Assembly: GCA_023433705.1 (NCBI GenBank)
Contig: JAEYUC010000083.1
Location: 1 to 43,667 of the forward strand
DNA length: 43,667 nt
Direction: 5' to 3'
DNA from: Pseudomonadota bacterium
GTDB lineage: Bacteria; Pseudomonadota; Gammaproteobacteria; Steroidobacterales; Steroidobacteraceae
Shown in pieces: positions 16,850 through 24,714 of the stretch (positions are counted from its first letter, which is position 1; the number at the start of each line of letters is the position of its first letter). The notes under the pieces are model-generated. The model searched no databases. It was given only the letters and a program-made list of their open reading frames with translations, and had not been told where the DNA came from. The translations under genes were made by a program, and so were the position numbers.

Positions 16850-18232
16850 CTATTTTCCTATGCAAAACGATCCGAAGATACGGCCTAACAAGTCATCCGC
16901 GGTAAAAATTCCCGTTATCTCCTCGAGCGCCTTTTGTGCAGCGCGTAATTCTTCGGCGACCAGTTCGCCCGCGCGACGCTGCTCGAGCTCGCGGGCCGCT
17001 GTTTCGACGCACTGCCGCGCGCGCGCCAGTGCATCCAGGTGGCGGCGCCGCGCCGAGATGCTGCCACTATCCGCGCTCTGGTAGTTCACGCAATCCTTGA
17101 GATGCGCGCGCAGCACGTCGAGGCCGGCGCCAGACAGCGCCGACACGTGCATGCGCGGTGGTCCTGAAATGGTCTCACCTACGGGTAAACCCGAGGCGAG
17201 GTCTATCTTGTTGAAGACGAGCGTGACGGGCACTTCCGCCGGTAGTCGGGCGCGTTCTTCCGCGAATGCGCGCGCGTCGGGGTCCTCGGCAGCGTCGATC
17301 ACGAACAACACGCGGTCCGCGCGCGACATCTCGGCCGCGGCCCGCCGCACGCCTTCGCGTTCCACGACGTCATCGGAATCCCGCAGGCCCGCGGTATCGA
17401 GCACGTGCAGCGGCATGCCGTCGATGTCGATGCGTTCGCGCACGATGTCGCGGGTCGTGCCCGGAATCGCGGTCACGATCGCCGCGTCGTAGCCCGCCAG
17501 GCGGTTCAGCAGGCTGGATTTCCCGGTGTTGGGACGCCCCGCGAGCACGACCGTGATGCCGTCGCGCAGCAGCCGCCCCTGACGTGCGGCCGCGGCCACC
17601 GCGTCGAAGTGGCCGCGCACACTAGTTAGGCGGTCGGCGAGCTCGGTGTCGGCCAGGAAGTCGATTTCCTCCTCGGGGAAGTCGATGGCGGCCTCGACGT
17701 AGGTGCGCAGGTCGATCAGCGCGTCGGTCAGGCCCTGGACCATGTTGGAGAATTCGCCCTGCAGCGAGCGCATCGCGGCGCGCGCGGCATCGCGCGAGCC
17801 GGCGTCGATGAGATCCGCCACGGCTTCGGCCTGCGCCAGGTCTATCTTGTCGTTGAGGAACGCCCGCTCGGTGAATTCGCCCGGGCGTGCGCGGCGCGCG
17901 CCGAGCCCGAGACAGCGTTCGATCAGCCGTTCGATCACGACCGGACCGCCATGGCCCTGCAGCTCGAGCACGTGTTCGCCGGTGTAGGAGTGCGGTCCCG
18001 GAAAGAACAACGCGATGCCCACGTCGATCGCCGTGCCGGTTTCGTCGAGGAAAGGCGCGAGTTTCGCCAGCCGCGGTTGTGGCAGATCGCCGAGAATGAT
18101 GGCCGCGATTTCCGGCGCCTTCGTGCCCGAAAGCCGCACTACTCCCACACCCCCGCGTCCGGGAGGCGTTGCGGCAGCGACGATGGTGTCGGGGTGGGTC
18201 ATACGCGTGGTCGCGGCGTCGTGCCGCGCCAC
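16850..18232 (-). CDS. mnmE: tRNA modification GTPase MnmE (TrmE)
   Basis: The 460-residue GTPase partner of MnmG in wobble-uridine modification. An N-terminal tetrahydrofolate-binding domain (DTIVAAATPPGRGGVGVVRLSG) is followed by helical segments and the inserted G domain with GRPNTGKSSL (G1), DTAGLRDS (G3) and NKID (G4). The protein ends in the conserved FCIGK, which carries the essential cysteine. I used the GTG at 18232 because GGAGT lies 8 bases upstream; an internal ATG at 18202 would give 450 residues and also begins close to the conserved region. yidC lies 26 bases upstream on the same strand. Confidence 0.97.
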   Translation of the reverse strand: MARHDAATTRMTHPDTIVAAATPPGRGGVGVVRLSGTKAPEIAAIILGDLPQPRLAKLAPFLDETGTAIDVGIALFFPGPHSYTGEHVLELQGHGGPVVIERLIERCLGLGARRARPGEFTERAFLNDKIDLAQAEAVADLIDAGSRDAARAAMRSLQGEFSNMVQGLTDALIDLRTYVEAAIDFPEEEIDFLADTELADRLTSVRGHFDAVAAAARQGRLLRDGITVVLAGRPNTGKSSLLNRLAGYDAAIVTAIPGTTRDIVRERIDIDGMPLHVLDTAGLRDSDDVVEREGVRRAAAEMSRADRVLFVIDAAEDPDARAFAEERARLPAEVPVTLVFNKIDLASGLPVGETISGPPRMHVSALSGAGLDVLRAHLKDCVNYQSADSGSISARRRHLDALARARQCVETAARELEQRRAGELVAEELRAAQKALEEITGIFTADDLLGRIFGSFCIGK

Positions 18233-18258
18233 GCGAGTCTACTCCGACGACGGGCGCG

Positions 18259-19995
18259 CTACTTCTTGCGCGCCTTGTCCTCTGCCGCGATGCGGCGATT
18301 GATGTTCCACTGCTGCGCGATCGACAGTCCGGTGTTCGTGACCCAGTACAGCACCAGGCCCGCCGGGAACAGCGCGAACATGACCGAGAACACGATCGGC
18401 ATGAACTGGAAGATCTTCGCCTGCATCGGATCCGGCGGCGGCGGGTTCAGCTTGTACTGCGCCCACATCGCCAGGCCGTTGAGGGCCGGCAGGATGAAGA
18501 ACGGATCGCGCGCGGACAGATCGTTGATCCAGCCGAAGAAGGGCGCTTGGCGCATCTCGACGCTCTCGAGCAGCACCCAGTAGAACGCCAGGAACACCGG
18601 CATCTGGATCAGCATCGGCAGACAGCCCGCGAGCGGATTCACCTTCTCCGCGCGGTACAGCTCCATCGTCGCTTGGCCGAGTTTCGAGCGGTCGTCCTTG
18701 TAGGTTTCCTGCAGCGCCTTCATGCGCGGCGCGAGCGCGCGCATGCGCGCCATCGAACGGCCGGCCTTTTCGGACAGCGGATAAAACGCGAGCTTGAGCA
18801 GCAAGGTGACGAGGATGATCGCGAGACCCCAGTTGCCCACCCAGCTGTGCGCGTGATCGAGCAGCCAGAACAGCGGCTTCGACAGCAGGTGGAGGATTCC
18901 GTAGTCGGCGACGCGATCGAGCTCGGGATGTAATGCCTGCAGCTGCCGCTGCAGTTTGGGCCCGACGAAAATCGTTTCCTTGATGACGGCGGTCGCGCCC
19001 GGCGCGACCGACTCGCCGTTGGTTTCGAAGACGCCGAGAATGAACTGGCGATCGTTCACGCCCAGCGAGAAATCGTATTTGCGCTTCGGATCCGGAACGA
19101 CCGCGCTCACGAAGTGATGCTGAAGTCCCGCGATCCAGCCGTCGACGACGCCCGCGGGCAGCTTCCACTTGTGGGCATCGTCGAGCGGGACCTTGTGATA
19201 GAGGTTGTCGTCACCCGGCTTCTTCGGTCCGAAGAACGCGGGACCGCGGAACGAGAAGCTCTCGACCTTGAACATCGAGCGCTCGACTTCGGGATCGGTG
19301 CGCACGATGCGCGCATAGGAGTGGCCGACCCATGGCGACGTGCCCGTGTTGGCGACCTGGTACTCCAGGCCGACCGCGAAGTTGCCGCGCTGGAAAACGA
19401 ACGTCTTCGTGACCGTCACCCCCGCGTCGTCCGTCCAGGTGAGGGGCACGCGCAGTTCCTGCTGGCCGGATGCGAGCGTGTATCTTTCCTGGGCGCTCGA
19501 GAACACCGCGAGGTGGTTCGGGTAATTGCCCTCCGGCTTCGCGCCGGTGAGGCCGGACTGCAGGATGTAGGTGGTCGAGGGGCTGTCGCGGTTGAACAGC
19601 ACCACCGGGTCGGGCTGGCCTTTCACCATCGGATAGCCCGGCAACTCGGCACGGACCAGCGTGCCACCCTTCAGATCGATTTCGAGCACGAGCACGTCGG
19701 TCGTCACGCGAACGACGCCGCCGGTCTGCGCTTCGACCGCGGGCGCCACGGCCGGCACTTCGGCAGCCGGTGCCGCGGGCGTCGGGACTGCATCAGTTGG
19801 CGAGGAAGTCGGGTTGGATTGTGCCGCTTGAGGAACAGTATCGGCGGGAGATGCCGGGATCGTTCCCGATCCGTCAGGAGTCGTGACCGCATGCGCGGTC
19901 GGCTTGGGGCCGAAGTCGATCTGCCATTGCTGGTAATTCAGGAACAGGGCGAGCGCCAGGCCCAGCCACAGGAAGACGCGAATGTTGTTAGTCAT
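18259..19995 (-). CDS. yidC: Membrane protein insertase YidC
   Basis: A 578-residue inner-membrane insertase that inserts and folds membrane proteins with or without SecYEG. It has the gammaproteobacterial layout: an N-terminal helix (IRVFLWLGLALALFLNY), a Pro/Ala-rich linker, a large periplasmic beta domain (about 100-340), then the conserved core with WGLAIILVTLLLKLAFYPL and the hydrophilic groove arginine, and further helices around 460-550 ending in a basic tail (RKK). Its ATG overlaps the yidD stop by 8 bases, in the conserved rpmH-rnpA-yidD-yidC-mnmE order. Confidence 0.97.
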   Translation of the reverse strand: MTNNIRVFLWLGLALALFLNYQQWQIDFGPKPTAHAVTTPDGSGTIPASPADTVPQAAQSNPTSSPTDAVPTPAAPAAEVPAVAPAVEAQTGGVVRVTTDVLVLEIDLKGGTLVRAELPGYPMVKGQPDPVVLFNRDSPSTTYILQSGLTGAKPEGNYPNHLAVFSSAQERYTLASGQQELRVPLTWTDDAGVTVTKTFVFQRGNFAVGLEYQVANTGTSPWVGHSYARIVRTDPEVERSMFKVESFSFRGPAFFGPKKPGDDNLYHKVPLDDAHKWKLPAGVVDGWIAGLQHHFVSAVVPDPKRKYDFSLGVNDRQFILGVFETNGESVAPGATAVIKETIFVGPKLQRQLQALHPELDRVADYGILHLLSKPLFWLLDHAHSWVGNWGLAIILVTLLLKLAFYPLSEKAGRSMARMRALAPRMKALQETYKDDRSKLGQATMELYRAEKVNPLAGCLPMLIQMPVFLAFYWVLLESVEMRQAPFFGWINDLSARDPFFILPALNGLAMWAQYKLNPPPPDPMQAKIFQFMPIVFSVMFALFPAGLVLYWVTNTGLSIAQQWNINRRIAAEDKARKK

Positions 19996-20224
19996 GAGAA
20001 TGCTTGTGACAGGCCGGGACGGGATCGAATCCGCCCTCGTTCCAGGGATGGCAGCGGGAAATGCGCTTGATCGTGAGCCAGGTGCCGCGCAGGGCGCCGT
20101 GCTCCTCGATGGCCTCGAGCCCGTAGTGCGAACACGAGGGATAGAAGCGGCAACTCGGTCCGAGCAGCGGGCTCAACACCAGCTGGTACGCACGAATCAG
20201 GATCTTCAGTACGAAACGCATCAT
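19988..20224 (-). CDS. yidD: Membrane protein insertion efficiency factor YidD
   Basis: A small basic protein of 78 residues that assists YidC-dependent insertion and is thought to sit at the inner face of the membrane. The signature LSPLLGPSCRFYPSCSHY with its conserved cysteines is present, followed by HPWNEGGFDPVP. The ATG at 20224 overlaps the rnpA stop (ATGA) and is followed by a second ATG; longer in-frame starts would lie well inside rnpA. The gene overlaps yidC downstream by 8 bases. Confidence 0.95.
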   Translation of the reverse strand: MMRFVLKILIRAYQLVLSPLLGPSCRFYPSCSHYGLEAIEEHGALRGTWLTIKRISRCHPWNEGGFDPVPACHKHSHD

Positions 20225-20589
20225 TTTGCGACACGTTGCCAAAGGGCCGCGAGGCTAGCACGCAACGTCGCCGCGGGTGCCTCGCGCGTCGGATTTTTTG
20301 CGGCGACCACGATGTCGACCGGCGGCAAGTCATGCTGTGCGAGGCGGAAGCTTTCGCGCACCAGGCGACGCACTTTGTTGCGCGCCACGGCGGATCCCAT
20401 GGTTTTTATCGCGACGGCGAGACCGATGCGGGGATGATCGAGACCATTGGCCTTGATGCGTAACCCGAAGTACCGGTCATCGACCCGGCGACCGCCGGCG
20501 TAGATCGCATCGAATTGCAGCTTGCTGCGCAGGCGCAGCTCGGCGCCGAACCGCAATCGTCTGGAGCTGGGCTTGGGGCTGGGCTCCAT
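20221..20589 (-). CDS. rnpA: Ribonuclease P protein component
   Basis: The 122-residue basic protein subunit of RNase P, which helps the catalytic RNA remove tRNA 5' leaders. The family signature is visible as ARNKVRRLVRESFR (Arg70, Asn71, Arg74, Arg75, Arg78, Glu79), preceded by RIGLAVAIKTMGSAV. It follows rpmH by 30 bases and overlaps yidD. Its first 10 residues are a proline/serine-rich extension, and a later start cannot be excluded. Confidence 0.96.
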   Translation of the reverse strand: MEPSPKPSSRRLRFGAELRLRSKLQFDAIYAGGRRVDDRYFGLRIKANGLDHPRIGLAVAIKTMGSAVARNKVRRLVRESFRLAQHDLPPVDIVVAAKNPTREAPAATLRASLAALWQRVAK

Positions 20590-20619
20590 GGCGGCCCGCG
20601 CTCACACGACGCTTGCGCG

Positions 20620-20754
20620 TCAGGGAACGATCTTCTTGCGTCCCTTGGAACGGCGGCGCGCGAGAACCTTCTGACCGCCGGCCGTTTTCATGCGTGCGCG
20701 AAACCCGGTGGCGCGTTTGCGCTTGATCTTGCTCGGCTGATAAGTGCGTTTCAT
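20620..20754 (-). CDS. rpmH: 50S ribosomal protein L34
   Basis: The 44-residue ribosomal protein bL34. MKRTYQPSKIKRKRATGFR at the start and RRSKGRKKIVP at the end are near-universal for the family. The start at 20754 is fixed by this conserved MKRTYQPS; a longer upstream frame has no conserved content. It is the first gene of the rpmH-rnpA-yidD-yidC-mnmE transcript, with a good promoter about 45 bases upstream, and is divergent from dnaA. Confidence 0.98.
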   Translation of the reverse strand: MKRTYQPSKIKRKRATGFRARMKTAGGQKVLARRRSKGRKKIVP

Positions 20755-20799
20755 GATGATCGGCCCGAAGCCGCTGATCTCTCGAAAAAAAGGGCGGGA

Positions 20800-20829
20800 A
20801 GGGTACGCAGCGGGCCCTGTGGGTGTCAA
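20800..20829 (-). promoter_or_regulatory. Sigma-70-type promoter of rpmH
   Basis: Read on the minus strand, TTGACA (20829-20824) and TACCCT (20805-20800) are separated by 18 bases. The predicted start of transcription near 20793 leaves a leader of about 40 bases before the rpmH ATG at 20754. The -35 is a consensus match; the -10 has two mismatches. Confidence 0.65.
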
Positions 20830-20915
20830 TACAAACCCCCTCCTGATCGGGCAACGGAACGGCTAGACTTCGCACCCCTTTTTCCCCGCCCCCAAGAGAC
20901 GGAACGACACCCACC

Positions 20916-22304
20916 GTGAATGCAGCCTCGCGTCCTTCGACTTCGGCGGAAGCCACGACCGCGGACAGCGGCCTGTGGGCGCGCTGTGTGCGCGCGCTCG
21001 AAGAAGAATTGCCGGGCGAGCATTTCAATACCTGGGTGCGTCCGCTGCAGGCCGTCGAGAGCAGCGGCTCGCTGAAGCTCCTGGCTCCCAACCGTTTCGC
21101 GGTCGACTGGGTCAACTCGCATTTATTGTCGCGTCTGGGCGAGATCGTGCGCCGCTTCGTCGAGGGCGACGCACCCATCGTGACGGTGGAAGTCGGGTCG
21201 CGCCCGGTGGACAACATCCGGCCGGCGGACGTCGAAGCCCATCCTCCGGTAACGCGGCCCAAGCGCAGCGAGGGCATCGTCGTCGGAGTCCGGCTGAATC
21301 CGGATTTCACGTTCGATGGATTCGTCGAGGGCAAGAGCAACCAGCTCGCGAAGGCGGCGGCCCTGCAGGTCGCCGAGAATCCCGGCCGCGCGTACAACCC
21401 GCTGTTCATTTACGGCGGTGTCGGTCTCGGGAAGACACACCTGATGCAGGCCGTGGGTCACGCGATCAAGGCGCGCGATTCCGAAGCGCGTGTCGCGTAC
21501 ATCCATTCCGAGCGGTTCGTGAGCGACATGGTCATCGCGCTCCAGCACAACAAGATGAACGAGTTCAAGACGGCGTATCGCTCGCTCGACGCGCTCTTGA
21601 TCGACGACATCCAGTTCTTCGCGAACAAGGACCGCTCGCAGGAAGAATTTTTTCACACGTTCAACGCGCTGCTGGAAGGGCAGCAGCAGGTGATCGTCAC
21701 CTGCGATCGTTATCCGAAGGAAGTCTCGGGCCTCGAAGAACGCTTGAAATCCCGCTTCGGATGGGGCCTCACGGTCGCGATCGAACCGCCCGAGCTCGAG
21801 ACCTGCGTGGCGATCCTGATCGGCAAGGCGCAGGCCGCGAACGTGCAGCTTCCCGAAGAAGTCGCGTTCTTCATCGCGAAACGCATTCGCTCCAATGTCC
21901 GCGAGCTCGAAGGCGCGTTGAAACGCGTGGTCGCGAACTCGCGTTTCACGGGCCGACCGATCACGCTCGAATTCACCAAGGAAGCGTTGAAAGACCTGCT
22001 GACTTTGCAGGCGAAATTGATCACTATCGAAAATATTCAGAAGACGGTGGCTGACTACTACAAAGTGCGCGTCGCAGATTTGTTATCCAAACGCCGTAGT
22101 CGCTCCATCGCTCGTCCGCGCCAGGTTGCGATGGCGCTCGCGAAAGAATTGACGACTCACAGCCTGCCGGAGATCGGCGATGCGTTTGGCGGGCGCGATC
22201 ACACCACCGTGTTGCACGCCTGCGGTCGCATCAAGGAGTTGCGCGTGGCGGAGCAGCGCGTGGGTGAGGACTATCAAAACCTGTTGAGAACCCTGACGGG
22301 ATGA
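20916..22304 (+). CDS. dnaA: Chromosomal replication initiator DnaA
   Basis: The 462-residue AAA+ initiator that binds DnaA boxes at oriC, opens the duplex and loads the helicase. Domain I is at residues 15-90 (LEEELPGEHFNTWVRPLQA), followed by a linker. The AAA+ domain has Walker A GGVGLGKTH (Lys173) and Walker B LLIDDIQFF, and the C-terminal helix-turn-helix carries RDHTTVLHACGRI, the DnaA-box binding signature. The start is GTG with only a distant purine stretch (AGACGGA, 12 bases upstream). A TAGACT near 20864 may be a -10 box. The likely oriC follows the stop. Confidence 0.98.
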   Translation: MNAASRPSTSAEATTADSGLWARCVRALEEELPGEHFNTWVRPLQAVESSGSLKLLAPNRFAVDWVNSHLLSRLGEIVRRFVEGDAPIVTVEVGSRPVDNIRPADVEAHPPVTRPKRSEGIVVGVRLNPDFTFDGFVEGKSNQLAKAAALQVAENPGRAYNPLFIYGGVGLGKTHLMQAVGHAIKARDSEARVAYIHSERFVSDMVIALQHNKMNEFKTAYRSLDALLIDDIQFFANKDRSQEEFFHTFNALLEGQQQVIVTCDRYPKEVSGLEERLKSRFGWGLTVAIEPPELETCVAILIGKAQAANVQLPEEVAFFIAKRIRSNVRELEGALKRVVANSRFTGRPITLEFTKEALKDLLTLQAKLITIENIQKTVADYYKVRVADLLSKRRSRSIARPRQVAMALAKELTTHSLPEIGDAFGGRDHTTVLHACGRIKELRVAEQRVGEDYQNLLRTLTG

Positions 22305-22510
22305 CGGTGGAAACCTTGTGGATATTTTTGGGGACAATTTCATCCACAGGTCCCACACAGCGTACCTTCAGGCTGTGGGTAAGTTGATTCAGGGAGTTCG
22401 TTGAGTGCAAATGTCTGATTGGTCTGTAGGAATCCGCGTAATCCCCGTCGTCCACAGGCTCTATAGCTGCTACTACTGACTTTAAATCCTTAAGAACAGA
22501 AGGCATCCGC
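22305..22510. other. oriC: Putative replication origin oriC (dnaA-dnaN intergenic)
   Basis: A 206-base non-coding gap with several sequences close to the DnaA box TTATCCACA: TGTGGATAT (22317-22325, minus orientation, one mismatch), TCATCCACA (22340-22348, one mismatch), TGTGGGTAA (22374-22382, minus, one mismatch) and TCGTCCACA (22448-22456, two mismatches). A/T-rich stretches lie beside them (GATATTTTTG from 22321, ACAATTTCAT from 22334, and ACTTTAAATCCTTAAGAACA ending near 22498) and could serve as the unwinding element. Position between dnaA and dnaN matches known origins in related gammaproteobacteria. It also contains the dnaN leader and ribosome binding site. No experiment is implied; this is sequence inference. 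Confidence 0.75.
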
Positions 22511-23608
22511 ATGAAGCTGTCCGCGACCCGCGAGGAAATCCTCGCCCCTCTGCAAAGTGTCATTGGCGTCGTCGAACGTCGGCAAACCATGCCCGTTCTC
22601 TCCAATGTCCTGCTGGCTGCGCGCAATAACCGCATCAGCGTCACGGGCACGGATCTCGAGGTCGAGCTGGTTGCTTCGAGCGCCTGCCAGGTGCAGCAGC
22701 CCGGCGACGTGACCGTTCCAGGCCGCAAGCTGCTGGATATCTTCCGTGCATTGCCCGAGAAAACGCAGGTAACGGTTGCGACCGACGGCGAACGTGTATC
22801 GATCAAGGCGGGAAAATCGCGATTCACGCTCTCTTCCCTGCCCGCCTCGGAGTTTCCGGTCGTCGATGAGATCAATGCCCAGCAGACGCTCACCCTCGCC
22901 CAGGGGGATTTTCGGCGTTTGATCGACAAGACGCACTTTTCGATGGCACAGCAAGACGTTCGCTACTATTTGAACGGACTTCTGCTCGAAACCGAAGGCA
23001 AGACGCTGCGCGCGGTCGCCACCGATGGGCATCGTCTGGCGCTCTGCGAGGCGGAGCTCGAGTCGAAGGCCAAGAACAATCAGCAGGTGATCCTGCCGCG
23101 CAAGGGTGTGCTCGAGCTGCAGCGCATCCTGGGCGGAGATGGCAACGTGGATCTGGCGATCGGTTCCAGTCATGTACGCGCCCAGATCGGCGACATTCGC
23201 TTCACTTCGAAGCTCATTGACGGCCGTTTCCCCGAATACGGCCGCGTGATCCCGACGAATCCGACCAAGCAAGTCGAGGCGGATCGCGAAGGCCTGCGCC
23301 AGGCCCTGCAACGTACCGCGATTCTCTCGAATGAGAAGTACCGCGGAGTTCGCATCAATTTGAAGTCGGATCTCGTCACGATCCAGGCACATAACCCCGA
23401 ACAGGAAGAAGCCGAGGACCAGGTCGAGGTGACCTACACGGGCGACGAGGTGGAGATAGGCTTCAACGTGACGTACCTGCTCGATGCTCTGGCGGCCGTC
23501 GATTCGGAGAAGGTTGTGCTGGGACTCACGGACGGGAACAGCAGCTGCCTCGTGCGCGCTTCGGGCACACCGAGTTCGAAGTACGTCGTCATGCCGATGC
23601 GTCTCTGA
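22511..23608 (+). CDS. dnaN: DNA polymerase III beta subunit (sliding clamp)
   Basis: The 365-residue ring subunit that tethers DNA polymerase III to DNA. The sequence shows the three-fold clamp layout and family features such as QTMPVLSNVLL near the N-terminus, KLIDGRFPEYGRVIP in the middle and the C-terminal YVVMPMRL. The length matches the family (366 in E. coli). An AGAAGG-type ribosome binding site precedes the ATG. recF follows after 21 bases, giving the standard dnaA-dnaN-recF-gyrB order. Confidence 0.98.
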   Translation: MKLSATREEILAPLQSVIGVVERRQTMPVLSNVLLAARNNRISVTGTDLEVELVASSACQVQQPGDVTVPGRKLLDIFRALPEKTQVTVATDGERVSIKAGKSRFTLSSLPASEFPVVDEINAQQTLTLAQGDFRRLIDKTHFSMAQQDVRYYLNGLLLETEGKTLRAVATDGHRLALCEAELESKAKNNQQVILPRKGVLELQRILGGDGNVDLAIGSSHVRAQIGDIRFTSKLIDGRFPEYGRVIPTNPTKQVEADREGLRQALQRTAILSNEKYRGVRINLKSDLVTIQAHNPEQEEAEDQVEVTYTGDEVEIGFNVTYLLDALAAVDSEKVVLGLTDGNSSCLVRASGTPSSKYVVMPMRL

Positions 23609-23629
23609 CGCCCGGCGCCGCGGCTTTGC

Positions 23630-24688
23630 ATGTCGCTTGCCGAGCTGCGGATCCAGAATCTCCGCTGCGTTGAATCCGCGGAGCTCCGGTTTGCGCCGGA
23701 GCTGAATCTCATCGCCGGCGAGAATGGCGCCGGGAAAACCTCCATCCTCGAGGCCATCTTCCTGCTCGGGCGCGGTCGCTCATTTCGGACCCGAAGCAGC
23801 GAGCGGCTCATACGGCATGGCCAGGGTGCGCTGACTGTATTCGGCCGCACCGACGATGAGCCGCCCCAGCAGGCCGGAATCGAAATCTCGTCCGATGGCG
23901 GCACACGTGCCCGGATAAACGGCGAGAACGCGGCGTCGTTGCTGGCGTTGTCGGGCGTGCTTCCGGTTCAGGCCATCGATCCAGAGATTCACAAGCTCGT
24001 TGACCAGGGACCGGAGCGACGCCGACGCTGGCTGGACTGGCTGGTGTTCCACGTGGAACCAAGCTTCGGCGTCCATTGGGCTCGATATAGCCGAGCTTTG
24101 AAACAGCGGAACGCAGCGCTGCGATCCGGAGTGGGGGATGTTTCCGCCTGGGATGCCGAGCTGATCCGAAACGGGGAGGCGATGACTGAAGCGCGCCAGA
24201 AGGCCGTCGAGGGACTGGCACCGAGGCTCGAGCAAACCTTTGAGCGCTTCGGAGGACTGGGAGTGACCGCGAGCTTTACGACAGGCTGGGCTGCAGGTAC
24301 GTCGCTCCAGGACTCACTGCGTGCCCACCTGGAGAGCGATCGCGCCCGGGGTACGACGTCCTCGGGTCCACACCGCGCCGACGTGATCCTCCGTCGTAGC
24401 GGGCGCATTGCCCGCGAGACGCTCTCCCGCGGACAACAGAAGCTGACGGCCGTGGCCATGATCGTTTCGCAGATGCAGCTTCTGCAGGATGAGCTGGGAC
24501 TGCGCGCGACATTGCTTCTGGACGATCCCGCGGCCGAGCTTGACGAGAAGAACCTGCACCGGCTGTTCGACGAATTGAGCTCGCTTCGCTGCCAGATGAT
24601 CGCAACCTCGTTGACGCCGGAAACAGCGCTTTTTCAGGCGCCAAAAGCCACGTTTCACGTGGAACAAGGGCACGTGAAACAGCTATAA
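23630..24688 (+). CDS. recF: DNA replication and repair protein RecF
   Basis: A 352-residue SMC-like ATPase that, with RecO and RecR, loads RecA at gapped DNA. Walker A is AGENGAGKTS near residue 29, preceded by MSLAELRIQNLRC. The ABC-type signature is LSRGQQKL and Walker B is LLLDDPAAELDEKN. The coding sequence contains two CACGTG-centred palindromes matching the ParB site parS (24045-24060 and 24651-24666), each encoding Phe-His-Val-Glu. The stop overlaps the TATAAT of the likely gyrB promoter. No ribosome binding site is obvious before the ATG. Confidence 0.97.
   Translation: MSLAELRIQNLRCVESAELRFAPELNLIAGENGAGKTSILEAIFLLGRGRSFRTRSSERLIRHGQGALTVFGRTDDEPPQQAGIEISSDGGTRARINGENAASLLALSGVLPVQAIDPEIHKLVDQGPERRRRWLDWLVFHVEPSFGVHWARYSRALKQRNAALRSGVGDVSAWDAELIRNGEAMTEARQKAVEGLAPRLEQTFERFGGLGVTASFTTGWAAGTSLQDSLRAHLESDRARGTTSSGPHRADVILRRSGRIARETLSRGQQKLTAVAMIVSQMQLLQDELGLRATLLLDDPAAELDEKNLHRLFDELSSLRCQMIATSLTPETALFQAPKATFHVEQGHVKQL
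24045..24060. promoter_or_regulatory. parS: parS site (ParB binding) inside recF
   Basis: TGTTCCACGTGGAACC contains a perfect 14-base palindrome (GTTCCACGTGGAAC) and matches the widely conserved parS consensus TGTTNCACGTGNAACA at all defined positions except the last. It lies about 1.5 kb from the putative oriC, the expected zone for parS. It is within the recF coding sequence. Confidence 0.8.
24651..24666. promoter_or_regulatory. parS: Second parS site at the 3' end of recF
   Basis: CGTTTCACGTGGAACA matches parS (TGTTNCACGTGNAACA) except for the first base. A half-site, CACGTGAAACA, follows at 24671-24681. The pair lies immediately upstream of the gyrB -10 box (24684-24689) and overlaps where its -35 would be, so ParB binding could influence gyrB transcription. 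Confidence 0.72.
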
Positions 24689-24689
24689 T
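24684..24689 (+). promoter_or_regulatory. -10 element of the gyrB promoter
   Basis: A perfect TATAAT overlaps the recF stop codon and lies 25 bases before the gyrB ATG. No good -35 is found at the standard distance; that position is occupied by the second parS site. Confidence 0.55.
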
Positions 24690-24714
24690 TTCGGCCCGTT
24701 TTTCCGAGTCAGTC

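Noticed and set aside
20755..20915. rpmH-dnaA gap as an alternative replication origin
   Set aside because: No sequence close to a DnaA box was found there; the dnaA-dnaN gap has several.
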